From: Timonella sp031979385
GTDB lineage: Bacteria; Actinomycetota; Actinomycetes; Actinomycetales; Cellulomonadaceae
NCBI GenBank assembly: GCA_031979385.1
Contig: DALZEF010000002.1
Span: 62,001 to 126,000 of the forward strand
Length of the DNA: 64,000 nucleotides
Direction of reading: 5' to 3'
The notes beneath the pieces are model-generated. The model was not told where the DNA came from, ran no database searches, and saw nothing but the letters and a program-made list of their open reading frames with translations. Both the position numbers and the translations under genes were made by a program. Below are positions 1 through 9,272 of the stretch, one piece after another. How positions within the stretch are numbered: position 1 is the stretch's first letter; the number at the start of each line of letters is the position of its first letter.

Positions 1-2387
1 GCGGCCTTCCAGACATTGCCCCACTGCTGGTTGGTGCCTTCGCCCTGCTTGCGCCAGCCCGTGAAGTTCTGGTGGCGAATGTCATCCACCAGGTTGCAGT
101 TGCACTTGGCGATGTCAGCAGCCTTCGTGCGTGCGGTGTTGAGCGCGTAGGTACGTGCTGCGATAGCCTGCGCTTCGAGTGCTGCACCGCCACCGTTGCT
201 ACCCCAACTCGATGGCATCTCAGCGATTCCATACAGATACTCGGTGTTGAGTTTCAACTTGTTCGAGACGTTCAGTACCTTGCTGATGACGCTGATCTCA
301 AGGCTGCCGTTGTTGTACCTTCCGTTGGCCCCGGGGACGGTGACGACACCGGTGGCACTTGGATACACGCGAACCATTGAGTCGGTGAGCGTGGCAAGAA
401 CCTGGTTGTTTGCTGCGAGCACCTCGGATTTCACATTGGTGCCGGAAACCGTGATCCGTAGTTTGTACGATGCGGGCAGGTGCTGGCTTCCGTTGGCGGA
501 GACGAACGAGTTGTCCGAACCCCGCAGCCGCCAGGTGGCGTTCAAGCCGCCGCTGGTGTCTGAGAACGTCAGGGTCCGTGTTGTGAACTTGTCGCCGTAG
601 GAGGAGTTAAACCCAAACGTTTCTGGTCCGAGTACTTGGATCTTGACGTCCCGCAGACCGGTGGGAATGGTCTGGCTGCTCACGGTTGTGCCTGTGTAGT
701 AGTAGGTAAGAATCTTTGTGACATTGTTGCCTTGACGAGCCATCTCATAGGCACCGTACTGGGACATGCCAATACCGTGACCGTAACCCGAGCCCGTGAT
801 GGTGAAACTCTTGTTCTTACCGGTTGCTGGGTCGGTTGCTGACAGGTACATGTCTGCGACCCATCCGACACGACCGTCAGAGGTCTTGATGTTCACCCAG
901 GTGAGAGAACCGTTTTTTATGGCCTCGCTGGAAATGGTGGTGACTTTCTCGCCGTATTGCAGTTGCGAGCCGATTGTGGCGAAGTTGGTTCCTGCTCCTG
1001 TGCGCAGGTTGAGCCCCGCGCTGGTGTTCACCCAGAAGGCCTTACCGTTTGCAGGCGTATTGTTCCCACCGTTGGTCACCTGAACCGTGCGCACGGCACT
1101 CTTCACGTTGCCCTTGGCGAGCACACGATAGTTGGTGGTCCCGGTGGGCTTCACCGTCACTGAGGCGGTTCCCTTTTTCACGGTGACGGACTGCAGCGTT
1201 GTCCACTTACCGTTTTCTTGGGTTTGGAGTGAAACGGCCTCGCTCTTGACGTTTGTGCCGTTGCGAGTCATCTTGACCGTGAGTTTCGCAGAGGCGCCGG
1301 AGGTAAGTTTTGTCTTGTTGGTAGCAAGTGTCAACTGCGGCTTGACCGAGACCTTGACGCTCTTGGTTCCCTTTTTGAGTCCAGGGTGGTAGAAGCGCCA
1401 CTTCAATGTCGTGCTGGGTTTGGTGGTGTAGGCGACCTTGCCGTTCTTCAGAGTGAGGGTCTTGCGTGTGTTCCACTTTCCGTTCTTGTGGAACTGCAAC
1501 TGCACCTTACCTGTGCGTGGCTTGCCGTTGGCGTAGTACTCTGCGGTGAAACGAACGCCCTTGCCCTTGGTCGTGGATGTTTTGTTGGGGGTGATCGTGA
1601 ACCCGGACTTAAGGGTTACTTTCCGTGCAGGGCTGACCACCTTGCGATTCGAGTTCACGACGCGATAGGTGCGGTTTACGGCTGGTTTGACCGTTTTGGA
1701 AGCTACACCTTTGCTGTTGATCTTCATGGTGCTGACCGTGATCCAGCGGCTGCCACTCTTGTACTGGAGGTACAGGTTGCCCTTCTTCTGCAGTTTCCCG
1801 GCCCGATAGTACTTTGCTGTCAGCTTGGAACTCTGCGTTGCAAGACGGGATGTCCGTGATGCGGTGAGTGAGATGTTCGTCTTTTTGGTAGCGGATGTGG
1901 TGGTACGGAGCACGGAGCCTTTGACTGTCACCGTGACTGTTTTGGTGACTGCTCCGGTTGCAGGGTAGCGGTAACGCCACTGGAGGCTGTTTTTCACTGC
2001 GCGGGTGTGAGAGGTGCGGCCATCCTTGAGCGTCAGCGTCTTCGCTGTCTGCCATTTTCCGGACCGGTAGTACTGCAATTGCACTTTTCCGGTGCGGGCT
2101 TTACCCGCGTTTGTGAAGTTCCGGACTGAGAACTTGACCTTGTCGCCGCTTGTGATGGAGCGCTTGTTTACTGCCATGACAAAGCCGGTATTGTTCCGAT
2201 TGGCGACGACACCCGCGTTAGCCTGCGTCGTTGCCAAAGCGGTCGCGGCCTTGGCGGGCACGAACGCGCCCGCACTTGGCACTTGCGTTACCGATGCCGC
2301 CTCCGCAGGGGCCGCTTGCGCGACGGTTATTCCCGTCAACGCGAGCACGAACGTGAAGAATACGGAGAGGATTTTGGGGTAACGCAT
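1..2387 (-). CDS. Secreted SpoIID/LytB-domain protein with SH3 domain (3' end outside window)
   Basis: The frame starts at ATG 2387 and stays open to the window edge, so the C-terminus is missing (about 795 residues visible). A signal peptide covers roughly residues 1-28 (MRYPKILSVFFTFVLALTG, cleaved near AQAAPAEA). Residues 55-440 hold four or five Lys/Thr-rich beta repeats with recurring phrases such as GKVQLQYYRSGKW and VSLQTQENGKW, probably Ig-like. An SH3_3-type domain lies near 450-500 (GLNLRTGAGTNFATIG). A SpoIID core follows near 530 (GYGHGIGMSQYGAYEMARQG), with the family motif AQAIAARTYAL near 735. SpoIID/LytB domains act on peptidoglycan; a lytic role outside sporulation is inference. 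Very basic repeats suggest wall binding. The start is favoured over the out-of-frame ATG at 2391 because only this frame gives a signal peptide. Confidence 0.88.
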   Translation of the reverse strand, partial: MRYPKILSVFFTFVLALTGITVAQAAPAEAASVTQVPSAGAFVPAKAATALATTQANAGVVANRNNTGFVMAVNKRSITSGDKVKFSVRNFTNAGKARTGKVQLQYYRSGKWQTAKTLTLKDGRTSHTRAVKNSLQWRYRYPATGAVTKTVTVTVKGSVLRTTTSATKKTNISLTASRTSRLATQSSKLTAKYYRAGKLQKKGNLYLQYKSGSRWITVSTMKINSKGVASKTVKPAVNRTYRVVNSNRKVVSPARKVTLKSGFTITPNKTSTTKGKGVRFTAEYYANGKPRTGKVQLQFHKNGKWNTRKTLTLKNGKVAYTTKPSTTLKWRFYHPGLKKGTKSVKVSVKPQLTLATNKTKLTSGASAKLTVKMTRNGTNVKSEAVSLQTQENGKWTTLQSVTVKKGTASVTVKPTGTTNYRVLAKGNVKSAVRTVQVTNGGNNTPANGKAFWVNTSAGLNLRTGAGTNFATIGSQLQYGEKVTTISSEAIKNGSLTWVNIKTSDGRVGWVADMYLSATDPATGKNKSFTITGSGYGHGIGMSQYGAYEMARQGNNVTKILTYYYTGTTVSSQTIPTGLRDVKIQVLGPETFGFNSSYGDKFTTRTLTFSDTSGGLNATWRLRGSDNSFVSANGSQHLPASYKLRITVSGTNVKSEVLAANNQVLATLTDSMVRVYPSATGVVTVPGANGRYNNGSLEISVISKVLNVSNKLKLNTEYLYGIAEMPSSWGSNGGGAALEAQAIAARTYALNTARTKAADIAKCNCNLVDDIRHQNFTGWRKQGEGTNQQWGNVWKA

Positions 2388-2480
2388 TCATCCAGTATGC
2401 CAAGGTCTATCACGCTGTGGGCGAAATCGTGGAGAAAACTTTGGATTTCGTTGAGCGCTGAAAACGCTAAAGTCTCGGCA

Positions 2481-3290
2481 TTAGTTGTCGCGGATGCCGA
2501 ACGGCAGCGTGTTCATCCGCTGCTGGATCAACTGGGCGCGCGAGAGGCGTTGCTGCTCAAGGACTGATTCACGCCGGGAGCGTTCAGCGATGACCGCGGT
2601 GATGTACTCCTCGGTTGGCACGTTGAATGGAGGCTGAGGTGCCACGTGAACGGAGAGTTGGTTGTAGAAGGTGAGCGCCATCGTGGCACGAGACTGAGGG
2701 GTCATGTTCCAGCGACGCTCCAGGAACTGTCGTGCGGAGAGCCCAAGCCCGTCCGGGAACTTTGAGATCTCGGCGTTGGAAATCCAGTTCACGAGCGGTG
2801 GCGGTACCATGAGTTGTTCCAACTTGGCCTTTTTGGAGCGCACCCGAATTACGTAGGTGCCGGCGAGGAGATCGCCACATCGCTTTGCGCGATCATTCGT
2901 GAAGGACACAACCAGAGCGACAGCACCGAGCGTCAGCCAGAGTTCACCGACGCCAACGATGGCGCGGATAAATGCGTGACGAGCTGAGATGGGGCCACCG
3001 TCATCCCGAACGACCCGCACGCCGGTTGCCAACTTGCCCAGAGAACGTCCGCGCGACAGCGTCTCGATGATCGTGGGGAGCAGCACGAACGCAAAAACGA
3101 GCAGGAGGATAACTGACTGGGTTTCGTAGTCGTAGAGAAGCCAGCCAGCGTTTTCCATGACTAGTATCCCTACAAATAGGACAATCCCGTAGACGAGGGC
3201 GTCGAGCAAGTACCCGAGGATTCGTGTCATGAAGGACGCCGGACGGGCGTCGAGGATGACACCCTCACCGATGACGTACTGCTCTGACAT
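2481..3290 (-). CDS. RDD family integral membrane protein
   Basis: 269 residues. The N-terminal 150 residues form an RDD domain: DARPASFMTRILGYLLDALV with an early Arg-Asp pattern, three hydrophobic helices near 22-45, 57-75 and 118-135, and the signature segment ETLSRGRSLGKLATGVRVVR. The C-terminal half is soluble, charged and has no recognised domain. Function of RDD proteins is generally unknown; some have been linked to ion transport. It is divergent from the SpoIIM-like gene with only about 100 bp between the starts. RDD, SpoIIM, MoxR, DUF58 and DUF4129 genes recur together in Actinobacteria, so a shared envelope process is likely. The start has no strong competing upstream codon. Confidence 0.85.
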   Translation of the reverse strand: MSEQYVIGEGVILDARPASFMTRILGYLLDALVYGIVLFVGILVMENAGWLLYDYETQSVILLLVFAFVLLPTIIETLSRGRSLGKLATGVRVVRDDGGPISARHAFIRAIVGVGELWLTLGAVALVVSFTNDRAKRCGDLLAGTYVIRVRSKKAKLEQLMVPPPLVNWISNAEISKFPDGLGLSARQFLERRWNMTPQSRATMALTFYNQLSVHVAPQPPFNVPTEEYITAVIAERSRRESVLEQQRLSRAQLIQQRMNTLPFGIRDN

Positions 3291-3390
3291 TCACGCTCCC
3301 TCACTTGGTTAGTTCCATACCGGCTACTTATCGTGGCCACGCTATGGAAATCTACTGTTGAAGCCTACCTTGATATGGGAGAGTAGGGGA

Positions 3391-4377
3391 GTGGATTTCG
3401 ACGCCTTTTCGCAAGCTCATCAGCACCAGTGGACCCGTCTCGCTCAGTTGACGAAGCAAAGACGGCTTACAGGCGTGGAAGCCGACGAGCTTATCTCCCT
3501 CTACAACTCAACTGCAACGCACCTGTCCATGCTGCGGTCAACCACGCCGGACCCCGCCCGCATCCAAGAGTTGTCAGTGCTTTTGGCTCAGGCTCGAAGC
3601 AAGATCGTTGGCGCGAGATCTTCTACTTTCCTAAGCCTGAAGAAGTTCTTCGTGGTTGATCTGCCTGCGGCCATGTACCGTAGCCGCTGGTGGACTCACG
3701 GTGTCACGCTCGTATGCGTGTTGATCGCGATTGCGTTCGGGGTGTGGGTCGCAACCACGCCTGAAGGTCTGCGTTCCATGGGATCTGAGGAACAGCGTCT
3801 CGACTACGTGAACCACCAGTTCGCCGAGTACTACGCACCTGGTTTCGACTTTGCCACCCGTGTCTTCACCAACAACGGATGGATAGCACTGCAGCTCATC
3901 GCCTTTGGAATAACGGGTATCTGGCCGGTCTATGTCCTGTTGATGAATGCCGTTTCGGTTGGCCAGATCGCCGGGATGATGACCTACTACGGTGAGGCCG
4001 AACAGTTCTACACGCTGATCCTGCCACATGGCTTCCTTGAACTCACCGCAGTGTTCATGGCCGGTGGAGTGGGTTTGAAAGTCTTCTGGGTGATCGTCAA
4101 ACCCGGACGGCGGCCGCGAACCGTGGCACTCGCTGAGGAAGGCCGTTCCCTTGTCATGGTGGGAATCGGGATGGTACTCGCGCTGCTGTTGTCAGGTGTC
4201 GTTGAGGGTTGGGTGACCGGCTCGAATCTGCTGTGGTGGGTCAAGATCCTGATCGGCGCGTTCGTGTTGGCGCTCTTCTGGGCGTACGTGTACATCCTCG
4301 GTGGCCGTGCCTACCGTGAAGGCTACATTGGGGACCAAGATGAGGAACTGCGCGGATACCAGCAGGTCTACGCTTGA
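3391..4377 (+). CDS. SpoIIM-like membrane protein (stage II sporulation protein M family)
   Basis: 328 residues from GTG 3391. An upstream in-frame TTG at 3358 would add 11 residues, but the family normally begins with the segment seen here (VDFDAFSQAHQHQWTRLAQL), and GGGAG lies about 10 nt before the GTG. The soluble N-terminal helical part (about 1-100) precedes five or six membrane helices, starting at WTHGVTLVCVLIAIAFGVWV. The core contains the family pattern FTNNGWIALQLIAFGITGIW and LILPHGFLELTAVFMAGGVG. The name comes from a sporulation protein, but this family is widespread in non-sporulating Actinobacteria next to RDD and MoxR/DUF58 genes; its role there is unknown. It is convergent with the acyltransferase, 13 bp away. 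Confidence 0.85.
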   Translation: MDFDAFSQAHQHQWTRLAQLTKQRRLTGVEADELISLYNSTATHLSMLRSTTPDPARIQELSVLLAQARSKIVGARSSTFLSLKKFFVVDLPAAMYRSRWWTHGVTLVCVLIAIAFGVWVATTPEGLRSMGSEEQRLDYVNHQFAEYYAPGFDFATRVFTNNGWIALQLIAFGITGIWPVYVLLMNAVSVGQIAGMMTYYGEAEQFYTLILPHGFLELTAVFMAGGVGLKVFWVIVKPGRRPRTVALAEEGRSLVMVGIGMVLALLLSGVVEGWVTGSNLLWWVKILIGAFVLALFWAYVYILGGRAYREGYIGDQDEELRGYQQVYA

Positions 4378-4390
4378 TCCGAGTATCACG

Positions 4391-5413
4391 CTAGCGAGTC
4401 GTGATGGGCACGAGCCGATCCACGAGGCGCTGGGTGGGGCGTAGCACTCGTTCCGTGAATAGGCGGTGCAGTGCGATTGACCCGAGTGTGGCGATGGCGG
4501 TGATCCCAATCGGATAAGCCACATGCCAGCGTATGCGTTCCGCATCGATAGCAGCGTATAGGAGGATGCAGTCGATGATGCGCAGGAAGAGTATGTGCAG
4601 CACGTAGATGCTAAGTGCGTACTTCCCGAGCTCAGACAATCGCGTCCAACGCGCAGCCGGATCGGTCGCGTATATCCCGATGCACAACGTAGCCAACGCC
4701 AGTGGTATCTCCATCAGCGGGCCTATGCCCGAGTAGCGCATGGCAGCAAACACGGTGAGGGACAAAAGCCCGACCCCGAGAATCCACAGGTTACGTGGTG
4801 GTTTGCTGTTGAACACGGCTATCCCTAACGCGATGTAGAACAACGCCTTGGGGAAACCGCCATTGATGGCCAACACCTCAAGTGGAAGCAGGCCAGAGAG
4901 CGTCAGCGCATAGAGGCCCGTAGCGATGCCCAGAACCACACGGTGATCGGACGTGAACCGGCGAATAAGCGCAAGCAACAGGACAGCCCAGCAGGTCGCC
5001 GCCAAATACCAGAGGTGGCCCTGCAAAAAATCGCCGCGCAGCAACCCGGTAGGAGTCCACCGCGACAAGACCTCAACTAGGGACTCAGAGACGGCGGTAC
5101 CGAGGAAGATTCGGTCCGTGAGGACCTTGACCAAGGCGAACACCAGGTACACGGCGCTCGCGGCCAGGTACAGCACGAAGATCTTCTTGGCATAGGACAG
5201 GAGCTTTGCGGTGCCCCTGTTGCCGAGCAGAAAACCGGATGCAAACAGGAAAAACGGTACGGCTATCTCAAAGAAATGCCGGTACCAGCCGTAATTCCAA
5301 AAGTTGGCTCGTTCAGACAGATAGATGTAGGTGGTCGCATGAATCGCCACAACCATGAGGACTGCGATGAACTTGAATGCATCAAGTCGGTGGTAATACG
5401 TCTTGTCAGTCAT
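4391..5413 (-). CDS. Acyltransferase family 3 (OafA/NodX-like) membrane protein
   Basis: 340 residues with about ten hydrophobic helices spread over the whole length. The N-terminus YYHRLDAFKFIAVLMVVAIH has the family pattern in which a conserved Arg-Asp-like pair is followed by a helix ending in a catalytic His (residue 25). The family transfers acyl groups, usually O-acetyl, onto surface carbohydrates or lipids; the substrate here cannot be read from sequence. Only 21 bp separate it from the small membrane protein upstream on the same strand, so it may be the last gene of the MoxR/DUF58 transcript, although it is not a usual member of that cluster. Confidence 0.8.
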   Translation of the reverse strand: MTDKTYYHRLDAFKFIAVLMVVAIHATTYIYLSERANFWNYGWYRHFFEIAVPFFLFASGFLLGNRGTAKLLSYAKKIFVLYLAASAVYLVFALVKVLTDRIFLGTAVSESLVEVLSRWTPTGLLRGDFLQGHLWYLAATCWAVLLLALIRRFTSDHRVVLGIATGLYALTLSGLLPLEVLAINGGFPKALFYIALGIAVFNSKPPRNLWILGVGLLSLTVFAAMRYSGIGPLMEIPLALATLCIGIYATDPAARWTRLSELGKYALSIYVLHILFLRIIDCILLYAAIDAERIRWHVAYPIGITAIATLGSIALHRLFTERVLRPTQRLVDRLVPITTR

Positions 5414-5434
5414 GAAGCCAACACAGATGAAGGC

Positions 5435-5644
5435 TCAGGCGAATATTCCCACAACCGCTGGGACAACCATCGAGAGAACCAACCCTGCCACCACTGCAAT
5501 GGCAACGAACTTGGCGAATCGCTGTTGCCGACCCGCAGCGCTGAGTTCCTCCCTCTGCGGTTGTGCCTTCTGGGGCGCGGCCGCGCGCTTCTGCCCAGTT
5601 GCCTGGGCAGTCGTGCGGTTGTCGTGGTTCTTCTTGGTGCTCAT
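5435..5644 (-). CDS. Small basic single-pass membrane protein
   Basis: 69 residues. The first 45 are polar and basic (Lys, Arg, Gln, Ala rich), followed by one hydrophobic helix, FVAIAVVAGLVLSMVVPAVV, which ends at the C-terminus. The start ATG overlaps the stop of the DUF58 gene (ATGA-type, 5641-5644), which supports a real, translationally coupled gene. I do not recognise the family. Topology is probably a cytoplasmic N-terminus with a tail anchor. Being co-transcribed with DUF58 and MoxR suggests a small partner of that membrane complex; this is inference only. Confidence 0.7.
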   Translation of the reverse strand: MSTKKNHDNRTTAQATGQKRAAAPQKAQPQREELSAAGRQQRFAKFVAIAVVAGLVLSMVVPAVVGIFA

Positions 5645-6933
5645 AGCCGTCCTGCTGCCTTCAGTTCAATGTACTTGTCCGAGAGTTTCGGTGGGAGGTC
5701 CTCGGGTAGCTCGCTCAACACAACCACGCCGGAACGTGACAGGAGTGAGGCACCAGCCGACTCGTCGAAAAGGGTCTTCTCAGCGGCAGCCGCATCGTAG
5801 ACCGCAACCGAATTTTCCCGGTATGTAGACATTAACGTAACTTCGGGGTCTGTTACCGAGGCTTTGATCACAAGATGATCCCGAGCGAGCGCGCTCAGCG
5901 CGGTCAATGCGCCAATATCAGCCTGCGCGAGCGAGGCGTTCGACAGGAATACAACGAGCGAACGCTGTTTTGCACGGCTGCGGATGAGCGCTGAGAGCGC
6001 ATCCCAGTCGGTCTCCACAAGAACGGACTCAACACCCGACATGGCAGTGCCAAGCTCGCGGATCGCGGTGTCAGCGGACTGCGGAGCGGTCCGCGCCCGC
6101 ACCACACGGTCAAATGCAATGAACTCAACCTTGTCGCCAGCCTTCGAACACAAAGCACCCAGCAACAACGCCGACTCGATGAAGGTGTCCAAACGCGGCT
6201 CGTCGCCAATACGTGGCGCAGAGGTGCGCGACGTATCCATGATGACGTACACGCGTCGATCCCGTTCCGGACGCCACGTCCGCAACGTCACCTCCTGCGA
6301 ACGAGCTGTTGCGCGCCAGTCGATCGAACGCACGTCATCGCCCTCAACGTAAGGGCGCAACGAATCGAACTCGGTTCCCGCACTGCGAATCTGCACCGCA
6401 GACTCGCCATCGAGTTCGCGCAGGCGGGCGATCCGCGACGGTAGATGCTTGCGAGCCTTGAACTCCGGGAGCACCCGTACGGAAGCGGAACCATCGAACG
6501 TGTACTGACGTGCCGCAAACCCCAACGGACCAAACAGGCGTACCGTCACAAACAGCGAACGACGTTCACCGCGACGCGTCGGAGTCAGACGGACCTTCAT
6601 CCGCATGGCGGCACCCGGTGCAAGCGATACCGGAGCCTCAACGCCCTCGGCTCCTGCCGATGGCTCCCAACCATCCCTGATCCGGCCGCGTGCCTGACGA
6701 TCATCGGTGTTACGGATGATCAACTCCGACTCGACCGTCTGGCTGAGACGTACCTGAAGTGGCAGATTACGACTAATCTGCAGGGAGCGCGGACGCGCGG
6801 CAAGCATCAGATCCACAGCGCACACGACCACCACGAGCGCAGCCCACAGCAGCACCATGAGCGGCGCCTGCGTGATCAGCACGGGCACAAGTCCAAATGC
6901 CATGAGAGCGGCTGGTCGCCAACTCAACGCCAT
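5641..6933 (-). CDS. DUF58 domain-containing protein
   Basis: 430 residues. Two hydrophobic helices lie within residues 8-45, followed by a beta-rich region and the DUF58 core, GTEFDSLRPYVEGDDVRSID with WRATAR just after it (about residues 186-210), the most conserved motif of the family. The following half has the shape of a von Willebrand A-like fold (VYVIMDTSRTS at about 232), with a degenerate metal site. DUF58 proteins are usually encoded immediately beside MoxR ATPases, as here (42 bp gap), and are thought to be their membrane-bound partners. Translationally coupled to the small membrane protein downstream. Start ATG 6933 gives the expected N-terminal hydrophobic hairpin. Confidence 0.9.
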   Translation of the reverse strand: MALSWRPAALMAFGLVPVLITQAPLMVLLWAALVVVVCAVDLMLAARPRSLQISRNLPLQVRLSQTVESELIIRNTDDRQARGRIRDGWEPSAGAEGVEAPVSLAPGAAMRMKVRLTPTRRGERRSLFVTVRLFGPLGFAARQYTFDGSASVRVLPEFKARKHLPSRIARLRELDGESAVQIRSAGTEFDSLRPYVEGDDVRSIDWRATARSQEVTLRTWRPERDRRVYVIMDTSRTSAPRIGDEPRLDTFIESALLLGALCSKAGDKVEFIAFDRVVRARTAPQSADTAIRELGTAMSGVESVLVETDWDALSALIRSRAKQRSLVVFLSNASLAQADIGALTALSALARDHLVIKASVTDPEVTLMSTYRENSVAVYDAAAAEKTLFDESAGASLLSRSGVVVLSELPEDLPPKLSDKYIELKAAGRL

Positions 6934-6975
6934 ACTAGAAACCCCGTTTCACTTGGGTAGCGGATCACCTGAACC

Positions 6976-8040
6976 TCAGCGGGGTACTGGAACCGAGTTG
7001 AGAACGGTTGTCAACACCGAATGTGCGGTGATGCCCTCGATCTCGGCCTCCGACCGCAGCGACACACGGTGTGCGAGCGTTGCAGGGGCAAGAGCCTTGA
7101 CGTCGTCTGGAGTCACGAATTGGCGGCCCGACAACCACGCCCACGCCCGTGCCGTTGACAGCAGAGCGGTCGCACCACGTGGAGACGCACCCATCGCAAG
7201 CGACGGTGACTGACGGGTCGCACGCACAATGTCCACGATGTATGCAAGTACCTCGGGGGCAACCTGCACCGCGGCAACCTGCTCACGCGCCGCGTCAAGG
7301 TCGGAGATCGTCGCCACCGCTTTGAGTCCGGCTCCACCAAGGTTGCGCGGGTCGAAGCCACGCGAATGCCGTGCGAGCACCTCAAGTTCCACGTCGCGTT
7401 CCGGCAACGGCAGTTCAACCTTGAGGAGGAAACGGTCGAGCTGCGCCTCAGGAAGCTCGTAGGTGCCCGAGTACTCGACCGGGTTCTGGGTGGCGATCAC
7501 CATGAACGGTTCCGGCAGCTTGTGCCCTACGCCGTCAACCGTAACCTGACGCTCCTCCATGGCCTCAAGCAGCGCAGCCTGGGTTTTTGGCGGGGTGCGG
7601 TTGATCTCGTCAGCGAGCAGCAGGTTGGTGAACACTGGACCAGCCTTGAAGGAGAACTCCTCAGACTTGACCGAGTACATGAGCGATCCGGTGATGTCGG
7701 CTGGCATCAGGTCCGGTGTGAACTGCACGCGCTTGGTGTCGGCCTCAAGCGCGGTCGCGAGCGAGCGAACGAGCAACGTCTTGGCAACACCGGGAACACC
7801 CTCAAGGAGTACGTGTCCGCGGCACAACAGCGCGATCAACAGTGACGTCACTGCTGATTCCTGCCCCACAACAGCCTTGGCAACCTCATCGCGTACGGCG
7901 GCGAATGCGTCGTGTGGGCCGCGGGTGCGACGGCCCGGCACTGGCGCAGACTCGCTGGGCAGCACAGGTGCGGGAGTCGTCGGTGCCGCATCCTGCGGGG
8001 TGGGCAGCGGCTCTGGGGTTGGAACGGTTGGCTCGGTCAT
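6976..8040 (-). CDS. MoxR-family AAA+ ATPase
   Basis: 354 residues. A Pro/Thr/Ala-rich tail of about 45 residues precedes the AAA_3 domain: Walker A GVPGVAKT near residue 81, Walker B LLADEINRTPPKTQAALLEA near 135, sensor 1 IATQNPVE near 173, then the AAA lid with GASPRGATALL. MoxR proteins act as ATP-driven chaperones that mature or remodel envelope and metalloenzyme complexes. Its start overlaps the stop of the DUF4350 gene (8037-8040), and DUF58 follows, so it sits in the middle of a tightly coupled operon with probable membrane partners on both sides. Confidence 0.93.
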   Translation of the reverse strand: MTEPTVPTPEPLPTPQDAAPTTPAPVLPSESAPVPGRRTRGPHDAFAAVRDEVAKAVVGQESAVTSLLIALLCRGHVLLEGVPGVAKTLLVRSLATALEADTKRVQFTPDLMPADITGSLMYSVKSEEFSFKAGPVFTNLLLADEINRTPPKTQAALLEAMEERQVTVDGVGHKLPEPFMVIATQNPVEYSGTYELPEAQLDRFLLKVELPLPERDVELEVLARHSRGFDPRNLGGAGLKAVATISDLDAAREQVAAVQVAPEVLAYIVDIVRATRQSPSLAMGASPRGATALLSTARAWAWLSGRQFVTPDDVKALAPATLAHRVSLRSEAEIEGITAHSVLTTVLNSVPVPR

Positions 8041-9272
8041 GCGTTGATCTCGCTTTCCAATGCGGTGAGACGCCCAGCCAGGGCGGTCAGTTCAAGGTCG
8101 TTCATGGGAGCAGCCCCAAAGAGCAGCTCACGGATTTCAGGTTCAGGTGTACGCGATGCATGTGCGATCGCGGCGATGAGTGGTTCGCTGTGCGACGAAC
8201 TGGAGATTCCCAGCCGCGCCGCGAGTCGCGTTGCGGTTCCGGCACGTAGCGCTGCCGCTGCGCGTCCGCGGGCACCCGCGGATCGGTAGAGTCGAGCGCG
8301 TCCGAGTGACGTTTCCGACGCCTTGACCACAACGGGAAGATTCTCAGTGATGACGGGACCGAAGCGACGTCCCTGCCACAGGGCGAGGAACACGGCAACG
8401 ACCAGGGCGACGAAGGCTGCCAGTTCAAAACCAAGAGGCAACGTGGGGCTGTCAGTTCCCGTGTAGGTCGGCGCATCTTCAAGCGGCAGGAGCCACACGA
8501 GAGAGTCACTGCGACCAAGCAGATGCAGTGCGAGTGCCGCGTTGCCCTCCGCTGTGATCCTGGCATTGGACCAAGCAGCGGAATCGTCAAACAGCGTGAT
8601 CTGGCGGTCATTCCCCAGCGGCAACTGTACGAGGTGGTAGCCCCAGCCATCGGGGAAGCAGAACACAGCTCCCGCGGGCAAATCCTGGTACGGGTCTGCC
8701 GGAACATAGTCCGGGTCGTTTTCAAGGGCGTCGTAGTCGTATTCCTCGTACAATTCGAACCCGCCACCGAAACTGGTGATCGTTCCCGCAGCGCTCGCGG
8801 AGGAGAGCGAACACTCGGCCGTGGTCTCACCGCTGCCCACAATTCCAGCCATGGTAAGGGGCTGTTCCGACTGGAGTGCGACAAGATCGACAAGGTCCCA
8901 CTGCGGTGATGCGAGCACGACGTTTCGGTACCGCTGGAGCAAGTTCCCGTACGCCTGACCCTCTAGGTACGGGTCGTCGGCGATCAGGAGGGTTGCACCG
9001 TCGTGGGCGAGAGACTCAGCCTCGGTGATCGACTGCGTGAAGGTGACATCGACACCGAGGTTCCCCAGAACCTCTGCGACGGCCATACCACCCTCGGGGT
9101 CGGGGTTGTTCGGGGCGAACCGGATGTCGGATCGGCTTGGCGCCGCGAGGGCAACCAAGACCGCCACGATGGTGATGCCACCCAAGATGACGAGCGGCCA
9201 GCGCAGAGAGCGCATCAACTGTTTGCGGCGTTCGGCGATCGTCGAACGCGGGGTGACCTGGGTGACGCTCAT
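8037..9272 (-). CDS. DUF4350 domain-containing membrane protein
   Basis: 411 residues. A short basic N-terminus leads into a helix at about 27-46 (PLVILGGITIVAVLVALAAP). The DUF4350 region follows, with the pattern NPDPEGGMAVAEVLGNLGVD and a beta-alpha fold resembling a class I glutamine-amidotransferase shape. A second helix lies at about 277-297 (ELAAFVALVVAVFLALWQG), followed by the basic RRFGPVITENLPVVVKASE segment typical of these proteins, and a cytoplasmic tail. The large domain between the helices is most likely extracytoplasmic. ATGA overlaps with both neighbours (9269-9272 and 8037-8040) show translational coupling. Biochemical function is unknown. Confidence 0.85.
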   Translation of the reverse strand: MSVTQVTPRSTIAERRKQLMRSLRWPLVILGGITIVAVLVALAAPSRSDIRFAPNNPDPEGGMAVAEVLGNLGVDVTFTQSITEAESLAHDGATLLIADDPYLEGQAYGNLLQRYRNVVLASPQWDLVDLVALQSEQPLTMAGIVGSGETTAECSLSSASAAGTITSFGGGFELYEEYDYDALENDPDYVPADPYQDLPAGAVFCFPDGWGYHLVQLPLGNDRQITLFDDSAAWSNARITAEGNAALALHLLGRSDSLVWLLPLEDAPTYTGTDSPTLPLGFELAAFVALVVAVFLALWQGRRFGPVITENLPVVVKASETSLGRARLYRSAGARGRAAAALRAGTATRLAARLGISSSSHSEPLIAAIAHASRTPEPEIRELLFGAAPMNDLELTALAGRLTALESEINA

